Positions 1 through 9,900 of a DNA stretch of 64,000 nucleotides are shown here, piece after piece. The notes below the pieces were generated by a model, which saw nothing but the letters and a program-made list of their open reading frames with translations, was not told where the DNA came from and did no database searches. Source of the DNA: an uncultured Chitinophaga sp. (GTDB lineage: Bacteria; Bacteroidota; Bacteroidia; Chitinophagales; Chitinophagaceae). Made by a program: the position numbers and the translations under genes. The first letter of the stretch is position 1. Every line of letters begins with the position of its first letter. The DNA is taken from contig NZ_CALEJS010000012.1 in the NCBI RefSeq assembly GCF_937898475.1, forward strand, positions 62,001-126,000, given 5' to 3'.

Positions 1-1073
1 TAGGTGGTGTCATTAAGCTTGGTGAGTGTTTTTGCAGGGATCTCCTCCGCCAGTTCAATAGGGCGGAGAGCCTGCGCTACGATGTTAGTGGAAGGAGCCG
101 CGCGGAAGATCACCTCCTTCCAGGCAGTATCGCTGAATGCAACCGTGTTCCATCCGGCCTGTTCCTTACGGGCATCGTAATGTTCTGCAGTGTAAATACT
201 GTTGAAAATCACAGGGCCAAGGGATGTTTTCCAGTCTTTACCGGAGCTGATCGTTTCTACGGAGCCATCCTCATACGTAATGCGCAGATCCAGGCAGAAG
301 GCCGGCCTGTTGCGCCAGGGAGCCTCATGGAAATTCCATACGGCGGTAGACTGATGGTTGTACCAGCCATTGCCCAGCATAACGCCAATGGCGTTCTTAC
401 CGGCTTTCAGCTGCGGCGTTACATCGTAAGTAACATACAGCGTGCGGCGGTCAAAGCGGGTAAACATAGGATCAAGACGATGGTTGCCAATGCGCTCGCC
501 ATTAAGGTATAGTTCATATAAACCGGCAACAGCTATATAAGCGCGGGCAGACCGTACCTTCTTTCCGGTTTCAAACACTTTTCTGAACAGGGGAGCCGGT
601 TTTAGCGCTACATCATTGTTATCACTGATCCAGGCGCCTTTCCAGTTCTTCATGTCCATCATGCCCGTCTCAAAGCTGGCTGGCTGCGGGCTGAGACTTC
701 TTTTCCCGTCCTTATCCCATACGGCTATCTTCCAGTAGTAGCGGGTAAAGGGCTGTAAGGCCCTGCCTGCGTACACGGCCAGGCGGGTATTGCCGCTGAT
801 GCGGGGGGAGGTCCACACATTTCCCTGTTCTACTGCCTGCGGGTCTGTGGATACAAAAAGCTGGTAAGCCGATTGCGTTGCGGCCGGGCGTTCATCTTCC
901 AGGCGCCAGCTAAAGCGTGGCCGGGCCGCATCAATGCCTACAGGGTCTGGCAGGTATTCGCATTGTAATCCGGCAGGGACGCAACTGCCCTGGCTGTAGG
1001 TATCGGGGAGCAGAAAGAATAGACCAGCTATGCAGCAGATGCAGTTAAGAAAATGTGTATGGCGCCTTTTCAT
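1..1073 (-). CDS. Alpha-L-rhamnosidase GH78, N-terminal part (runs off window)
   Basis: The first 357 codons of a secreted glycosidase; the rest lies beyond base 1. The start ATG is followed by MKRRHTHFLN, a hydrophobic stretch and a cysteine-containing signal region ending near residue 28. The mature start reads LQCEYLPDPVGIDAARPRFSW, the hallmark N-terminal Ig-like strand of GH78 rhamnosidases, followed by a fibronectin-like and a beta-sandwich carbohydrate-binding part (residues about 125-350, with YELYLNGERIG and NGWYNHQ). The catalytic (alpha/alpha)6 barrel is not in the window. Known role of the family: release of terminal alpha-L-rhamnose from pectin (rhamnogalacturonan) or glycosides, in the periplasm or at the cell surface. 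Family call is firm from the N-terminal pattern; the substrate is not known. Confidence 0.85.
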   Translation of the reverse strand, partial: MKRRHTHFLNCICCIAGLFFLLPDTYSQGSCVPAGLQCEYLPDPVGIDAARPRFSWRLEDERPAATQSAYQLFVSTDPQAVEQGNVWTSPRISGNTRLAVYAGRALQPFTRYYWKIAVWDKDGKRSLSPQPASFETGMMDMKNWKGAWISDNNDVALKPAPLFRKVFETGKKVRSARAYIAVAGLYELYLNGERIGNHRLDPMFTRFDRRTLYVTYDVTPQLKAGKNAIGVMLGNGWYNHQSTAVWNFHEAPWRNRPAFCLDLRITYEDGSVETISSGKDWKTSLGPVIFNSIYTAEHYDARKEQAGWNTVAFSDTAWKEVIFRAAPSTNIVAQALRPIELAEEIPAKTLTKLNDTT

Positions 1074-1360
1074 GCTAATTTGTTGACTATCTGTTGAATA
1101 TTTGTGTTCCGGTTTAAGGGGCATCAAAATAACCAAAATGCGGGTACCCTGCAACCCATAGTGTCCTGCTGACAGCATTTGTTGTCGCAAGCGCCCCCTC
1201 ACAATGTCGTAATTGCAACCCGGCGAACCAAAAGCATCCACTTACATTTGCAGTAATGAAAGGGTGAACCGGCAACAGGTAAGCAGATACAGGCAACCTG
1301 GTTTACTGATTTTCTGCTTATCATGTTAAAAGGAAGTGTATGCAGTTATTTGCGTTTTCT
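1074..1360. other. Intergenic stretch without a gene
   Basis: Divergent gap between the rhamnosidase and the VOC gene. Apart from the promoter element at its right end, I see no gene, hairpin with a T-run or repeat in it. An open frame on the minus strand (1114-1296) has no recognisable protein features. Confidence 0.5.
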
Positions 1361-1368
1361 TATATTTG
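1361..1368 (+). promoter_or_regulatory. Putative -7 promoter box for the VOC gene
   Basis: TATATTTG matches the Bacteroidota -7 consensus TAnnTTTG exactly, 63 bases before the start codon at 1432. No TTTG is found at the usual -33 spacing (about 19 bases upstream), so only half of the promoter is supported. Confidence 0.5.
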
Positions 1369-1431
1369 CATCCTCCATGTAACACCGCTCCCAGTCATAT
1401 CGTTTCACTAAACATTCAAAATCTTACCACC

Positions 1432-1860
1432 ATGGCCTCAATCAATCCATATTTAACATTCAAGGGTAATTGCGAAGAAGCTTTTGAGTTCTACAAGTCT
1501 GTGTTCGGCGGAGAATTTGCAATGAAGTCCCGTTTTGGTGAAATGCCTTCAGAGCAAAGCTGCAGCGAATCAGAAGCCAACCTGATCATGCATGTGGCAT
1601 TGCCTATCGGAACAAACACGATACTGATGGGAAGCGATCAGCCGGATGGATATGGGCCATTCAATGCCGGTAATAATTTCAGCATCGCCGTATCTCCCGA
1701 CAGCGAGGAACAGGCCGCTCAATTTTTTAACGGTCTTTCCAGCGGCGGAGAAGTGATCGTGCCTATGGACAAGACTTTCTGGGGCGCTTTCTTTGGTATG
1801 GTGAAGGATAAATACGGTGTTCAGTGGATGGTTAACTACCAGTTAGAGCAACCGAAATAA
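1432..1860 (+). CDS. VOC superfamily protein, PhnB/YdhR-like
   Basis: A 142-residue cytosolic protein starting MASINPYLTFKGNCEEAFEF, the typical opening of PhnB-like (3-demethylubiquinone-9 3-methyltransferase-like) VOC proteins. It contains two beta-alpha-beta-beta-beta modules, with FYKSVFGGEF near residues 18-27 and WGAFFGMVKDKYGVQW near the C-terminus. The frame is open further upstream, but the extra segment is not protein-like and holds the promoter box; the ATG at 1432 gives the family's usual start and length. The catalytic role of this subfamily is generally unknown; members bind metal or small ligands as dimers. No operon partner: the MATE gene follows after a gap of about 180 bases. 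Confidence 0.85.
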   Translation: MASINPYLTFKGNCEEAFEFYKSVFGGEFAMKSRFGEMPSEQSCSESEANLIMHVALPIGTNTILMGSDQPDGYGPFNAGNNFSIAVSPDSEEQAAQFFNGLSSGGEVIVPMDKTFWGAFFGMVKDKYGVQWMVNYQLEQPK

Positions 1861-2040
1861 GACAATGGCCTGACCAGCTTCAGATAACTGCAGCACCTGT
1901 AGCATACTGTCCCGCAACAACCCGTTCTGTTGCCGGGTGATTATACCATATTACGTGTATGTCCCCCGACACCCAACAACAAGTCCGTTCATTCTATTAT
2001 ATATTATTTAAAAGACCATTTACTTATGCCGCAACAGTCA

Positions 2041-3450
2041 ATGACTACGAACAAGGTATCTTATTACTTTTCGCTGATCAAACAATCGCTGAAGGGAGAA
2101 GATATGGATTACACTTCCGGCAGCCTGCGAAGGGCCGTATTCACGCTGGCAATTCCTATGATCCTCGAAATGTGTATGGAATCAGTATTTGCAGTAGTGG
2201 ACCTCTACTTCGTAGGGCATCTGCCGGATAGCAGTCATGCCATACAAACCGTGGGCCTGACAGAATCTGTTATCACCATCGTCTATTCCCTGGCCATTGG
2301 TATCAGTATGGCCGCTACCGCACTGGTAGCCCGTCGTGTAGGCGAAAAGAATCCCGATGCCGCTGCTTACGCCGGTATGCAGGCCATCTGGTTATCCATT
2401 TTTGTAACCATCGTTATCAGCGTACTGGGCGCCGTTTTTGCCGCCGATATCCTGCGACTGATGGGCGCAGAAGAAACTACTGTACAGCAAGGCGCCAGTT
2501 ATACCCGGTTGATGATGGGCGGTAGCCTGGTGATCATGCTCCTGTTTATGATCAACGGTATCTTCCGCGGTGCAGGTAATGCATCCATGGCGATGAAAAG
2601 CCTGTGGCTGGCCAACATCTGCAACATCATCCTGTGCCCTTTGTTTATCAGGGGCCTGGGGCCGATCCCTGCCTTCGGGCTTACCGGCGCTGCCATGGCC
2701 ACTACAACCGGCCGCGGTATAGGTGTGCTGTACCAGCTTTATCACCTGTTTAAAGGTAAGAGCCAGGTCAGGATCAGGGCCCGTCACCTGAAGATAGACT
2801 GGTCTATCATCAGGTCAGTAGTGAAGATCGCATCTCCCGGTACTTTCCAGTTCATCATTGCATCCTGCAGCTGGATCTTCCTGGCCAAGCTGGTGGCAGA
2901 AACCGGTGGCGACCATGGTTCTGCCGGTTACCAGACGGCCGTGCGCCTGCTTATCTTCTTTATCCTGCCGGCCTGGGGACTGAGCAATGCTGCCGCTACA
3001 CTGGTGGGGCAGAACCTGGGGGCCAAACAACCTGAAAGGGCAGAAGAATCAGTATTGAAGACTGCTAAATACAACGTGATCTTTATGTTGCTGGTAACGA
3101 TGCTGTTCCTTTTCGGTGCTGAGTTCTTTATCTCCTTCTTCACCCAGGACCCTGACGTAAAGGCCATTGCCGTAAGGGCCCTGCGGATCATGAGCGCCGG
3201 TTACGTGTTCTATGGCATTGGTATGGTAACGATCAATGCCTTTAACGGGGCAGGTGATACCTGGACGCCTACCTGGATCAATTTTGTTGGTTTCTGGCTG
3301 TTCCAGATACCGCTGGCCTACCTGCTGGCGAGGTACCTGCAAATGGGTCCCCTGGGCGTCTTTATTGCGGTACCGGTGGCAGAAACCGCTATCAGTATTG
3401 CAGCGTTTGTGTTGTTCAAAAGAGGGAAATGGAAGAAAGTGATGATCTAG
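2041..3450 (+). CDS. MATE family multidrug efflux transporter
   Basis: An inner-membrane cation-coupled exporter of drugs or metabolites. From the chosen ATG the protein has 469 residues and about 12 membrane segments in two homologous halves (MATE domains roughly 30-190 and 255-415). The N-terminus reads ...SLKGEDMDYTSGSLRRAV, then LAIPMILEMCMESVFAVVDLYF, the usual first MATE helix. Bacteroidota homologues carry the K-LKGE-DYTSGS segment, so the ATG at 2041 (or 2026) fits better than the internal ATG at 2104, although an AGGGAG sits before the latter. A strong terminator follows, so it is probably monocistronic. Substrate unknown. Confidence 0.9.
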   Translation: MTTNKVSYYFSLIKQSLKGEDMDYTSGSLRRAVFTLAIPMILEMCMESVFAVVDLYFVGHLPDSSHAIQTVGLTESVITIVYSLAIGISMAATALVARRVGEKNPDAAAYAGMQAIWLSIFVTIVISVLGAVFAADILRLMGAEETTVQQGASYTRLMMGGSLVIMLLFMINGIFRGAGNASMAMKSLWLANICNIILCPLFIRGLGPIPAFGLTGAAMATTTGRGIGVLYQLYHLFKGKSQVRIRARHLKIDWSIIRSVVKIASPGTFQFIIASCSWIFLAKLVAETGGDHGSAGYQTAVRLLIFFILPAWGLSNAAATLVGQNLGAKQPERAEESVLKTAKYNVIFMLLVTMLFLFGAEFFISFFTQDPDVKAIAVRALRIMSAGYVFYGIGMVTINAFNGAGDTWTPTWINFVGFWLFQIPLAYLLARYLQMGPLGVFIAVPVAETAISIAAFVLFKRGKWKKVMI

Positions 3451-3461
3451 TCATAAACAGT

Positions 3462-3494
3462 AAGAGGGCTTCAGACGAAGCCCTCTTTTTTTTT
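3462..3494 (+). terminator. Rho-independent terminator of the MATE gene
   Basis: A perfect 11-bp stem AAGAGGGCTTC / GAAGCCCTCTT with a four-base loop AGAC runs into an unbroken T-run, 11 bases after the MATE stop codon. Confidence 0.95.
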
Positions 3495-3517
3495 GTATAG
3501 TGTAACAAGATTGAAGG

Positions 3518-5182
3518 TTAAGGCCTTTCTGTAATTTCCGTTACCGGTTTGCCCACACAGCCGTTAGGCATTTGTATATGCAGCATGGCGGCAATGGTAG
3601 GCGCAATGTCTGTCATATGCACTGTTTTATTGCTGGCGCCGTGTTTTACGTGCCAGCCCATAAACACCAGCGGAATATGTACATCATAAGCGTTCCAGTT
3701 GCCATGCGTGGTACCTTTCTCAAAACCCTGGTACCAGCCTGGCTCAGGGATGATTATCACGGAGCCCGTGCGTTTCGGATTATAACCGTTGATCACCATG
3801 CTTTTGATAGGTTCCGGCAGGGGGCTGCTGCCTATATTGTCCACATCCGCTGCGAACTGTATACCGGGCTGGCGCTGCAGGAATTTCACTGTTTCTTTCT
3901 TGATCGCATCATAATCCAGCTTGGCAACGTCCAGCTTAGCTATGTCATAATTTACATGGTAGTTGGTACCTGAGCGTACCAGTCCCTTTACCCCAAAGCG
4001 TACATTCAGCAGGCTATCCAGTGAAGCCAGCATCGGCTTGTCTTTTACAAAGCCGGCGGGTACATTATGCTCCTGCATGAAGCCTGCGGAATGGGCAGCG
4101 CCATGATCCGCTGTCAGGAATACCAGGTATTTGCCTTTGCCCACGCGCTGGTCCAGGAAGCGGAAGAAGGCCGCCAGGTCTTTATCCAGCCGCAGGTAAG
4201 TATCTTCTACTTCTATGGAATTAGGACCGAATTTATGGCCCACATAGTCTGTTGAAGCACAGTTGATGGTCAGGAAATCAGTAACGGGGCCGGTACCCAG
4301 GTTATAACCTTCCACGGCCGCTTTGGCAAAATCCAGTGTAAGGGTATTGCCGGAAGGCGTGGAGCGCAGGCTACCCGGATCTTTTGCATAGATAGCCGGT
4401 ATGTTATGCGGGAAAGTGGTGCCGGTTTCACCGGTGAAGTTACCTTCCCAGCTGGCCTGATCGGCAGTGCTTTGTATATAGGTATTGATGGGATATAATG
4501 TTTCCCATGGCTTAGACATCAGCTGGGCCGGTTCTTTACGGTCGTTAAAGCGCTTTACCCACTCGGGCAGCTCCTGCATATAGTAAGTGCTGGTAATAAA
4601 GCTGGCATTGGCATCGTCAAACCAGAATGCGCCGCTGGGCATGTGTCCTGCCGGCAGAATGGAGGCGCGGTCTTTCAGTGATACTCCTACCACCTTGGAG
4701 CGGAAATTAGTGGCGAGCCGCAGCTCGTCCGTAATGGTAGAGGCGAGCAGGTTACGTGGCGACATCTGACCCGCTTTGGAAGATGAGCCAACAGATTTTA
4801 CTACCGTATCTTCCGTGCAATACCAGGAGCGGCCTGTCTGCTGATCAATCCAGTCATTACCCGTGATGCCATGTATGGCAGGTACCGAGCCGGTGTATAC
4901 CGTGCTATGGCCTACCGCAGTAAAGGAGGGCAGATGGCTGATGAAAGTATTTTCGCAGGAAAAGCCTTCGCCCAGCATGCGCTTGAAGCCGCCGGCCTCA
5001 TAGCGGTCGTAATAACGGTATAAATAATCCCATCGCATCTGGTCTACTACAATGCCTACTACCAGTTTGGGTTCGTCTTTTACCTGTGCTTTAACAGGCG
5101 CCTGTGCTTCTGCAGGACTATGCTGTAATGCGGCGAAGGCGCCTGCAAGCAGCAGTGTTGAAAGCGTTTTGGTTCCGTACAT
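3518..5182 (-). CDS. PafA-like alkaline phosphatase (type I phosphodiesterase superfamily)
   Basis: A 554-residue secreted alkaline phosphatase-superfamily hydrolase. Residues 1-26 form a signal peptide (LLLAGAFAALQ...AEA). Metal ligands are visible: D47 in VVDQM, the D/H pair in ASTDYVGHKFG, D/H in TADHGAAH, and H in THGNW near the C-terminus. The nucleophile region SFTAVGHSTVYTG places Thr88, with N109, K170 and R172 downstream. Their spacing matches the T79/N100/K162/R164 set of Chryseobacterium PafA, which marks this clade of phosphate-insensitive phosphomonoesterases. The periplasmic role would be release of phosphate from many organophosphates. It is the last gene of the minus-strand run after susCD, separated by an inverted repeat. 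The monoesterase assignment rests on the conserved K/R pair. Confidence 0.85.
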   Translation of the reverse strand: MYGTKTLSTLLLAGAFAALQHSPAEAQAPVKAQVKDEPKLVVGIVVDQMRWDYLYRYYDRYEAGGFKRMLGEGFSCENTFISHLPSFTAVGHSTVYTGSVPAIHGITGNDWIDQQTGRSWYCTEDTVVKSVGSSSKAGQMSPRNLLASTITDELRLATNFRSKVVGVSLKDRASILPAGHMPSGAFWFDDANASFITSTYYMQELPEWVKRFNDRKEPAQLMSKPWETLYPINTYIQSTADQASWEGNFTGETGTTFPHNIPAIYAKDPGSLRSTPSGNTLTLDFAKAAVEGYNLGTGPVTDFLTINCASTDYVGHKFGPNSIEVEDTYLRLDKDLAAFFRFLDQRVGKGKYLVFLTADHGAAHSAGFMQEHNVPAGFVKDKPMLASLDSLLNVRFGVKGLVRSGTNYHVNYDIAKLDVAKLDYDAIKKETVKFLQRQPGIQFAADVDNIGSSPLPEPIKSMVINGYNPKRTGSVIIIPEPGWYQGFEKGTTHGNWNAYDVHIPLVFMGWHVKHGASNKTVHMTDIAPTIAAMLHIQMPNGCVGKPVTEITERP

Positions 5183-5189
5183 AATAATC

Positions 5190-5331
5190 GTTTAAATGTC
5201 TGAGCGTTTAAAAGTCTGAATGTTTGAGTGTTTAAAAGTTTGCTTCCCGACGAAATGTTAACTTACGCTAAACGCTCAAACTTTCAAACTTTTAAACGCT
5301 CAAACGTTCAAATTTTATGCACTCAAACTTT
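5190..5331. repeat. Inverted array of GTTTGA/GTTTAAAAG-type short repeats
   Basis: The left half is built from degenerate copies of GTTTGAGTGTTTAAAAG; the right half is their reverse complement. The best arms are 21 bases each (5222-5242 and 5285-5305), differing at one position, around an unrelated core. Transcribed, the region would fold into a long imperfect hairpin between susD and the phosphatase gene. A similar element sits upstream of susC (10010-10157). Confidence 0.75.
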
Positions 5332-5335
5332 TACA

Positions 5336-6922
5336 TTAATACAGCGGATTTTGTTCCAGTGCGGGGTTTAGATCCCTTTCTCCCAATGGAATGGGCCACC
5401 AGTAATCCCTTGCCGGGTTGAAACTTCTCTTCTCAAGATATCTGCCACTCCAGCTGTAGATATTGGTGTTGAGCACCGTTTCAGCTGTTTTCCAGCGGCG
5501 TACATCGTTATAGTATAATCCTTCACCGGCCAGCTCTATACGCCTTTCGTGGCGTATCTCTGCTCTCAGCTGCTCTTTGGTGAGCCCCTGTGCAATATGC
5601 GGCATTTTTACACGGTCGCGGATCGCATCCAGTGCGGCATATACCGTAGCGTCAGGACCTGCAAATTCGTTCTGTGCTTCTGCATACATGAGGAGGATGT
5701 CGGCATAGCGCAGCACCATAAAGTTGATGTCTGACTGGCCATCCTTCAGATCTGATTTATCAGCAGGCGGAACAATGCTGTCATAGATGCTGTACTTCTT
5801 CATACCATAACCGGTAATGGCAAAGCGGGTGGAATCTATTTTTTTACCCCTGTACACATCACCGGGATAGGTGAAAGTGGCATACAGGCGCGGATCGCGG
5901 TCAGCATACGGATCAGCCGCATTATAACCTGAAGCCGGGTCTGTAATGGGAAGGCCGTTCTTCATATAGTATGATTGTGCAAACTCCAGCAACGGTGCAT
6001 TGGTATTGTACTGGGTGCAGATCAGGTCAAAAGAGCTGCCCTGGTTAGGAAAGAGGTACTGCACGTCAAAGATGGATTCCTTGCTGCCTTCATTGGCCTG
6101 CAGGAATAATGCGCGGTAGTCATTGAAAAGGGAGTAAGTACCCAGGTCCATAACTGCTTTGGCGGCATCTGCGGCAGCCTTCCACTTGTTAACGTCGTTG
6201 GCGGTGTTCAGCAGCGGGCTTGCCTCATACAGCAGCACCCTTGCTTTCAGTGCCATGGCAGCGCCTTTGGTTGCCCTGCCCTTGTTGGTGCCGGAGTAGG
6301 AAGCAGGCAACATGCCGGCTGCATCGTCCAGGTCTTTCAGGATCTGCGCCACTACCTCGGCACGGGGCGTACGGGGCAGGTTACCCTGTGTTTCATTATC
6401 GGGAGGGTCCAGTATCAGCGGTACGGCTCCGTAGTAGTTCTGCAGGATGAAATAGTAGAGCGCACGCAGGAAAGTAGCTTCTCCCTTCATGCGGGTCACT
6501 ACTTCAGGATCCATGTTAGGCACTTCGTCTACTTTTGCCAGGAAGGTGTTGCAGCGGCCAATACCGCCGTAGCAGTCGCCAAAGCGGCCCGTGATAACGC
6601 CGCCGGTGCTGGAGTTGTGCTGGCCCGATGCCACTGTATTAAAGCTGTAGGAGTTGCTGTAGTTATAGGCGTTGGGAGAGAGTGTTTCGTCCCAGATGGC
6701 GGTGGCAGAGCCACCGTTGGAATTCTTGCCGCCAAATACACCGTCGTTGCGCAGTATGGAGTAGCAGCCTACCAATGCAGCATTGGCGGCTTCCGGTGTA
6801 GCCCAGAAGGTGCTTTCGGTATACCTGTCGTGCGGTTGAACATCCAGCAGGCTGGTGTTACAACCTGCGGCCAGCAGACCGGCGCAGGTAATCAGGAGAT
6901 ATATCTTTTTCATGTTTGTCAT
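5336..6922 (-). CDS. SusD/RagB-family outer-membrane nutrient-binding lipoprotein
   Basis: A 528-residue surface lipoprotein partner of the SusC protein encoded 11 bases upstream. The signal peptide ends in LLAAGC (lipidated Cys21), followed by the SusD opening LLDVQPHDRYTESTFWATPEAANAALVGCY. TPR-like helices (residues about 90-330) include KGEATFLRALYYFILQNYYGAVPL, and the C-terminal RagB domain has LMYAEAQNE and IRHERRIELAGEGLYYNDVRRWK, ending in WWPIPLGERDLNPALEQNPLY. It binds substrate at the surface and closes over the SusC barrel. Neighbours (PafA-like phosphatase, glycerophosphodiesterase, glpFKD) suggest an organophosphate rather than glycan substrate; this is inference only. Confidence 0.95.
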   Translation of the reverse strand: MTNMKKIYLLITCAGLLAAGCNTSLLDVQPHDRYTESTFWATPEAANAALVGCYSILRNDGVFGGKNSNGGSATAIWDETLSPNAYNYSNSYSFNTVASGQHNSSTGGVITGRFGDCYGGIGRCNTFLAKVDEVPNMDPEVVTRMKGEATFLRALYYFILQNYYGAVPLILDPPDNETQGNLPRTPRAEVVAQILKDLDDAAGMLPASYSGTNKGRATKGAAMALKARVLLYEASPLLNTANDVNKWKAAADAAKAVMDLGTYSLFNDYRALFLQANEGSKESIFDVQYLFPNQGSSFDLICTQYNTNAPLLEFAQSYYMKNGLPITDPASGYNAADPYADRDPRLYATFTYPGDVYRGKKIDSTRFAITGYGMKKYSIYDSIVPPADKSDLKDGQSDINFMVLRYADILLMYAEAQNEFAGPDATVYAALDAIRDRVKMPHIAQGLTKEQLRAEIRHERRIELAGEGLYYNDVRRWKTAETVLNTNIYSWSGRYLEKRSFNPARDYWWPIPLGERDLNPALEQNPLY

Positions 6923-6933
6923 TGTTTAGCTGT

Positions 6934-9900
6934 TTAGAAAGTTACGTTCAGGCCTCCGCTGTATGTTTTCAGCATAGGGTAAGAGTACAGGGTGGTCTGG
7001 TTCAGGATCGCTTCCGGGTCAAAGTCTTTGTACTTGGAGATGGTCCACAGGTTCTGACCGTTTACGAACAGTGACACTTTACTGATCTTCACTTTAGACA
7101 GCCAGCGTTCAGGCAGTGCGTAAGCCAGCTGGATGTTCTTCATACGCAGGTATGAGTTATCTCTTATCCAGAAGGTAGAGCGCTGGAAGTTATCAATAGA
7201 ACCGGTGCTGGTAGTTACGATCGGCAGTTTGGCGTTAGGATTATCCGGTGTCCAGGCTTCTGTAGCCCATTCCCAGGTAGCGTTTGCGCCGTTGTTGAAG
7301 GGATAGGCCAGGTTAGCGGTGGGCAGCACTTTTACGCCCGAAATGCCCTGGAAGGAGGCGTTCAGTGAGATGCCTTTGTAACCGAAGTTCAGACCAAAAC
7401 CATAAGTGAATTTGGGCATTTGCGGAGAAGCGTCTACTATCACACGGTCGTCGCCATTGATAATACCATCGCCATTCACGTCGCGGAACTTGATGTAACC
7501 AGGTTTGGTGTTCACGCTTTGTTTGGCGCTACGGGCTACTTCATCCTCTGTCTGGAAAATGCCCTCTGCCTCCAGCACATAGAAAGATCCCATGGTAAGG
7601 CCTTCTTTAGTGATGGTGCCGGAACCGTAGATGATCTCTCCGTTGAGGTCTTTTACTTCGTTCTTGTTATAGGACACGTTGCCACTGAAGCCATAGTCAA
7701 ACTGGCCAATATTGTTGCGATACTGCAGGGTGAGCTCCACACCGGTATTATCTACCGTGCCGATGTTTTTCTTGGGGCCTCCAAGATTACCTACCTGTGC
7801 TGCAATGTTCACCGGGCGAAGAATGTCGGTAGTATGACGTTTGTAGGCGTCCAGCGTAATGCCTATACGGTTATCCCACAGGTTGATATCGATACCGCCA
7901 TTGTAAGCAGTGGTTTTTTCCCAGCGGATACTCGGATCAGTATAGTCTAACACCGCAGCGCCGGAATTCAGTACACCGCCGAAGCTATACTCCTGGCCTA
8001 ACCTTACCGCAGACTCATAGCTGTAAGGATCTACGGCCTGGTTGCCCATCTGGCCCACAGAAGCGCGCAGTTTCAGCTGATCGATGAACCTGGATTTGAA
8101 GAAGTTCTCCTTATCTATACGCCAGCCCGCAAATGCAGAAGGGAAAAAGCCCCAGCGGTAACCCCTTCCGAATTTAGAAGAACCGTCCGAACGGAACGCG
8201 AACTCAAAGAGGTATTTACCATCGTAGTCATAGTTCAAACGACCAAAGTAAGATTGTAGCCTGTCACTGATCATATTACCGGAAGTGGCGTTCCAGGTAG
8301 TGCCTGCATCAAAGGCATCCAGTGTTCCGTCCAGGTAGCCATACATGCTGGTGGCCCATTCGTCTGTCTCGAAATTATCGTAGGCAGCGCCCACCATCAG
8401 GGCCAGGTTATGTTTCCCGGCAAACTGGTGTTGCCAGTTCAGGGTGTTGTAAAAGTGGATGTTCAGGTTGTTGAAGTCCTCTTTAGTGGCCCTGGGTGCG
8501 GTAGCCGGACTGTTCCAGTTGATAGCCGCCCCTGTTTTCGGGTTGAAGGTCTGCATGCGCGGAGTGAAGCCGGTAAGCATACCATCGTACTTGTCAACAC
8601 CGAACTTGATATTATAGGTGATGTCAAAAGGCAGTTTGTATTCTGCAAAAACAGTAGCCAGGAAGCGCTGTACCACTTTTGTCTGCAAGCCGTTATAAGC
8701 CAGCATACGCGGGTTTTCCCAGTTATTGCGGCCAGGGGTTCTCAGCCAGGAGTTACCATAGCGGCCGTCTGCCAGCGTGTCTGTCAAAATGGGCAGGGTC
8801 CTGGAAAGATACTGCCAGATAGCATCGTAGAAGGGCACGGTATAGTTGCGGTAATAACCATCCATGGTAACGCCTACTTTCAACCTTTCATTTACATTGG
8901 CGCTGGCGTTGAGACCCAATGAATATTTCTTCTCATGGTTGCCGGGCCCAAAGAGGATACCGTTCCTGTCCAGGTAGCCCAGTGAAAAGCGATACTGGTA
9001 TTTATCTGTGCTGGCAGCCACACTGAGGTCGTGTTTCTGTATCACGCCATTCTTCAGCGCAATATCGTACCAGTTGTTAGCGGGGTAAGTGATGCGGTCT
9101 GTCAGCATGCCTTTTTCGTATTCAGCTATTTCAGCGTCAGAATAATCCGGGGCTTTACCTTCATTGGCAAGGGCCTGGTTTTTGAGTTTCATATAAGCAA
9201 TCGGATCGTCGATCACATCGGGCAGGTAGGTGGCTTTCTGCTGACCATAGTAGTAGCTGTAATTTACTTTAGCGGTACCGCGGCCTTTTTTGGTGGTTAC
9301 CAGTATTACGCCGTTGGCGGCCCGTGATCCATAGATGGCGGCGGCAGCGTCTTTGAGAACAGTTACCGTTTCAATATCATTTGGGTTCAGTTCGTCCATG
9401 GAATATTCAATACCGTCTACCAGTACCAGCGGGTTGGCGTTGTTAAGCGTGCCGATACCCCTGATGCGGATGGTGCTTCTGTCTACACCCGGCTGACTGT
9501 TGCCAAGGTTGGCAAAGATGCCTGGTGTTCCTGCCAGGGCGTTACTCACGTTGGTGAGCGGCTGCCCGTCTTTGTCCACCATATTTACCGTGGTAACAGC
9601 GCCTGTCAGCGTTGCTTTTTTCTGTGTGCCGTAACCAACTACCACTACATCGTTCAGCTTCTGCACGTCTTCTTCCAGCGTTACGTTCAGTGGTGTGGAA
9701 TTGCTTACTTTAATTTCTTTAGGCAGATAGCCTACAAACGTGAATTTCAGTGTAGTGCCCGCAGCAGCGTTCAGTTTAAAGCTGCCGTCTGTGCTGGTGG
9801 CGGTACCACGCGAGGTGCCGGCCACCTGTACGCTTACGCCTGGAAGGGGCGTACCGTTGGCGGCGCTGACTTTTCCGGTAATAGGCAGGTCCTGTGCCTG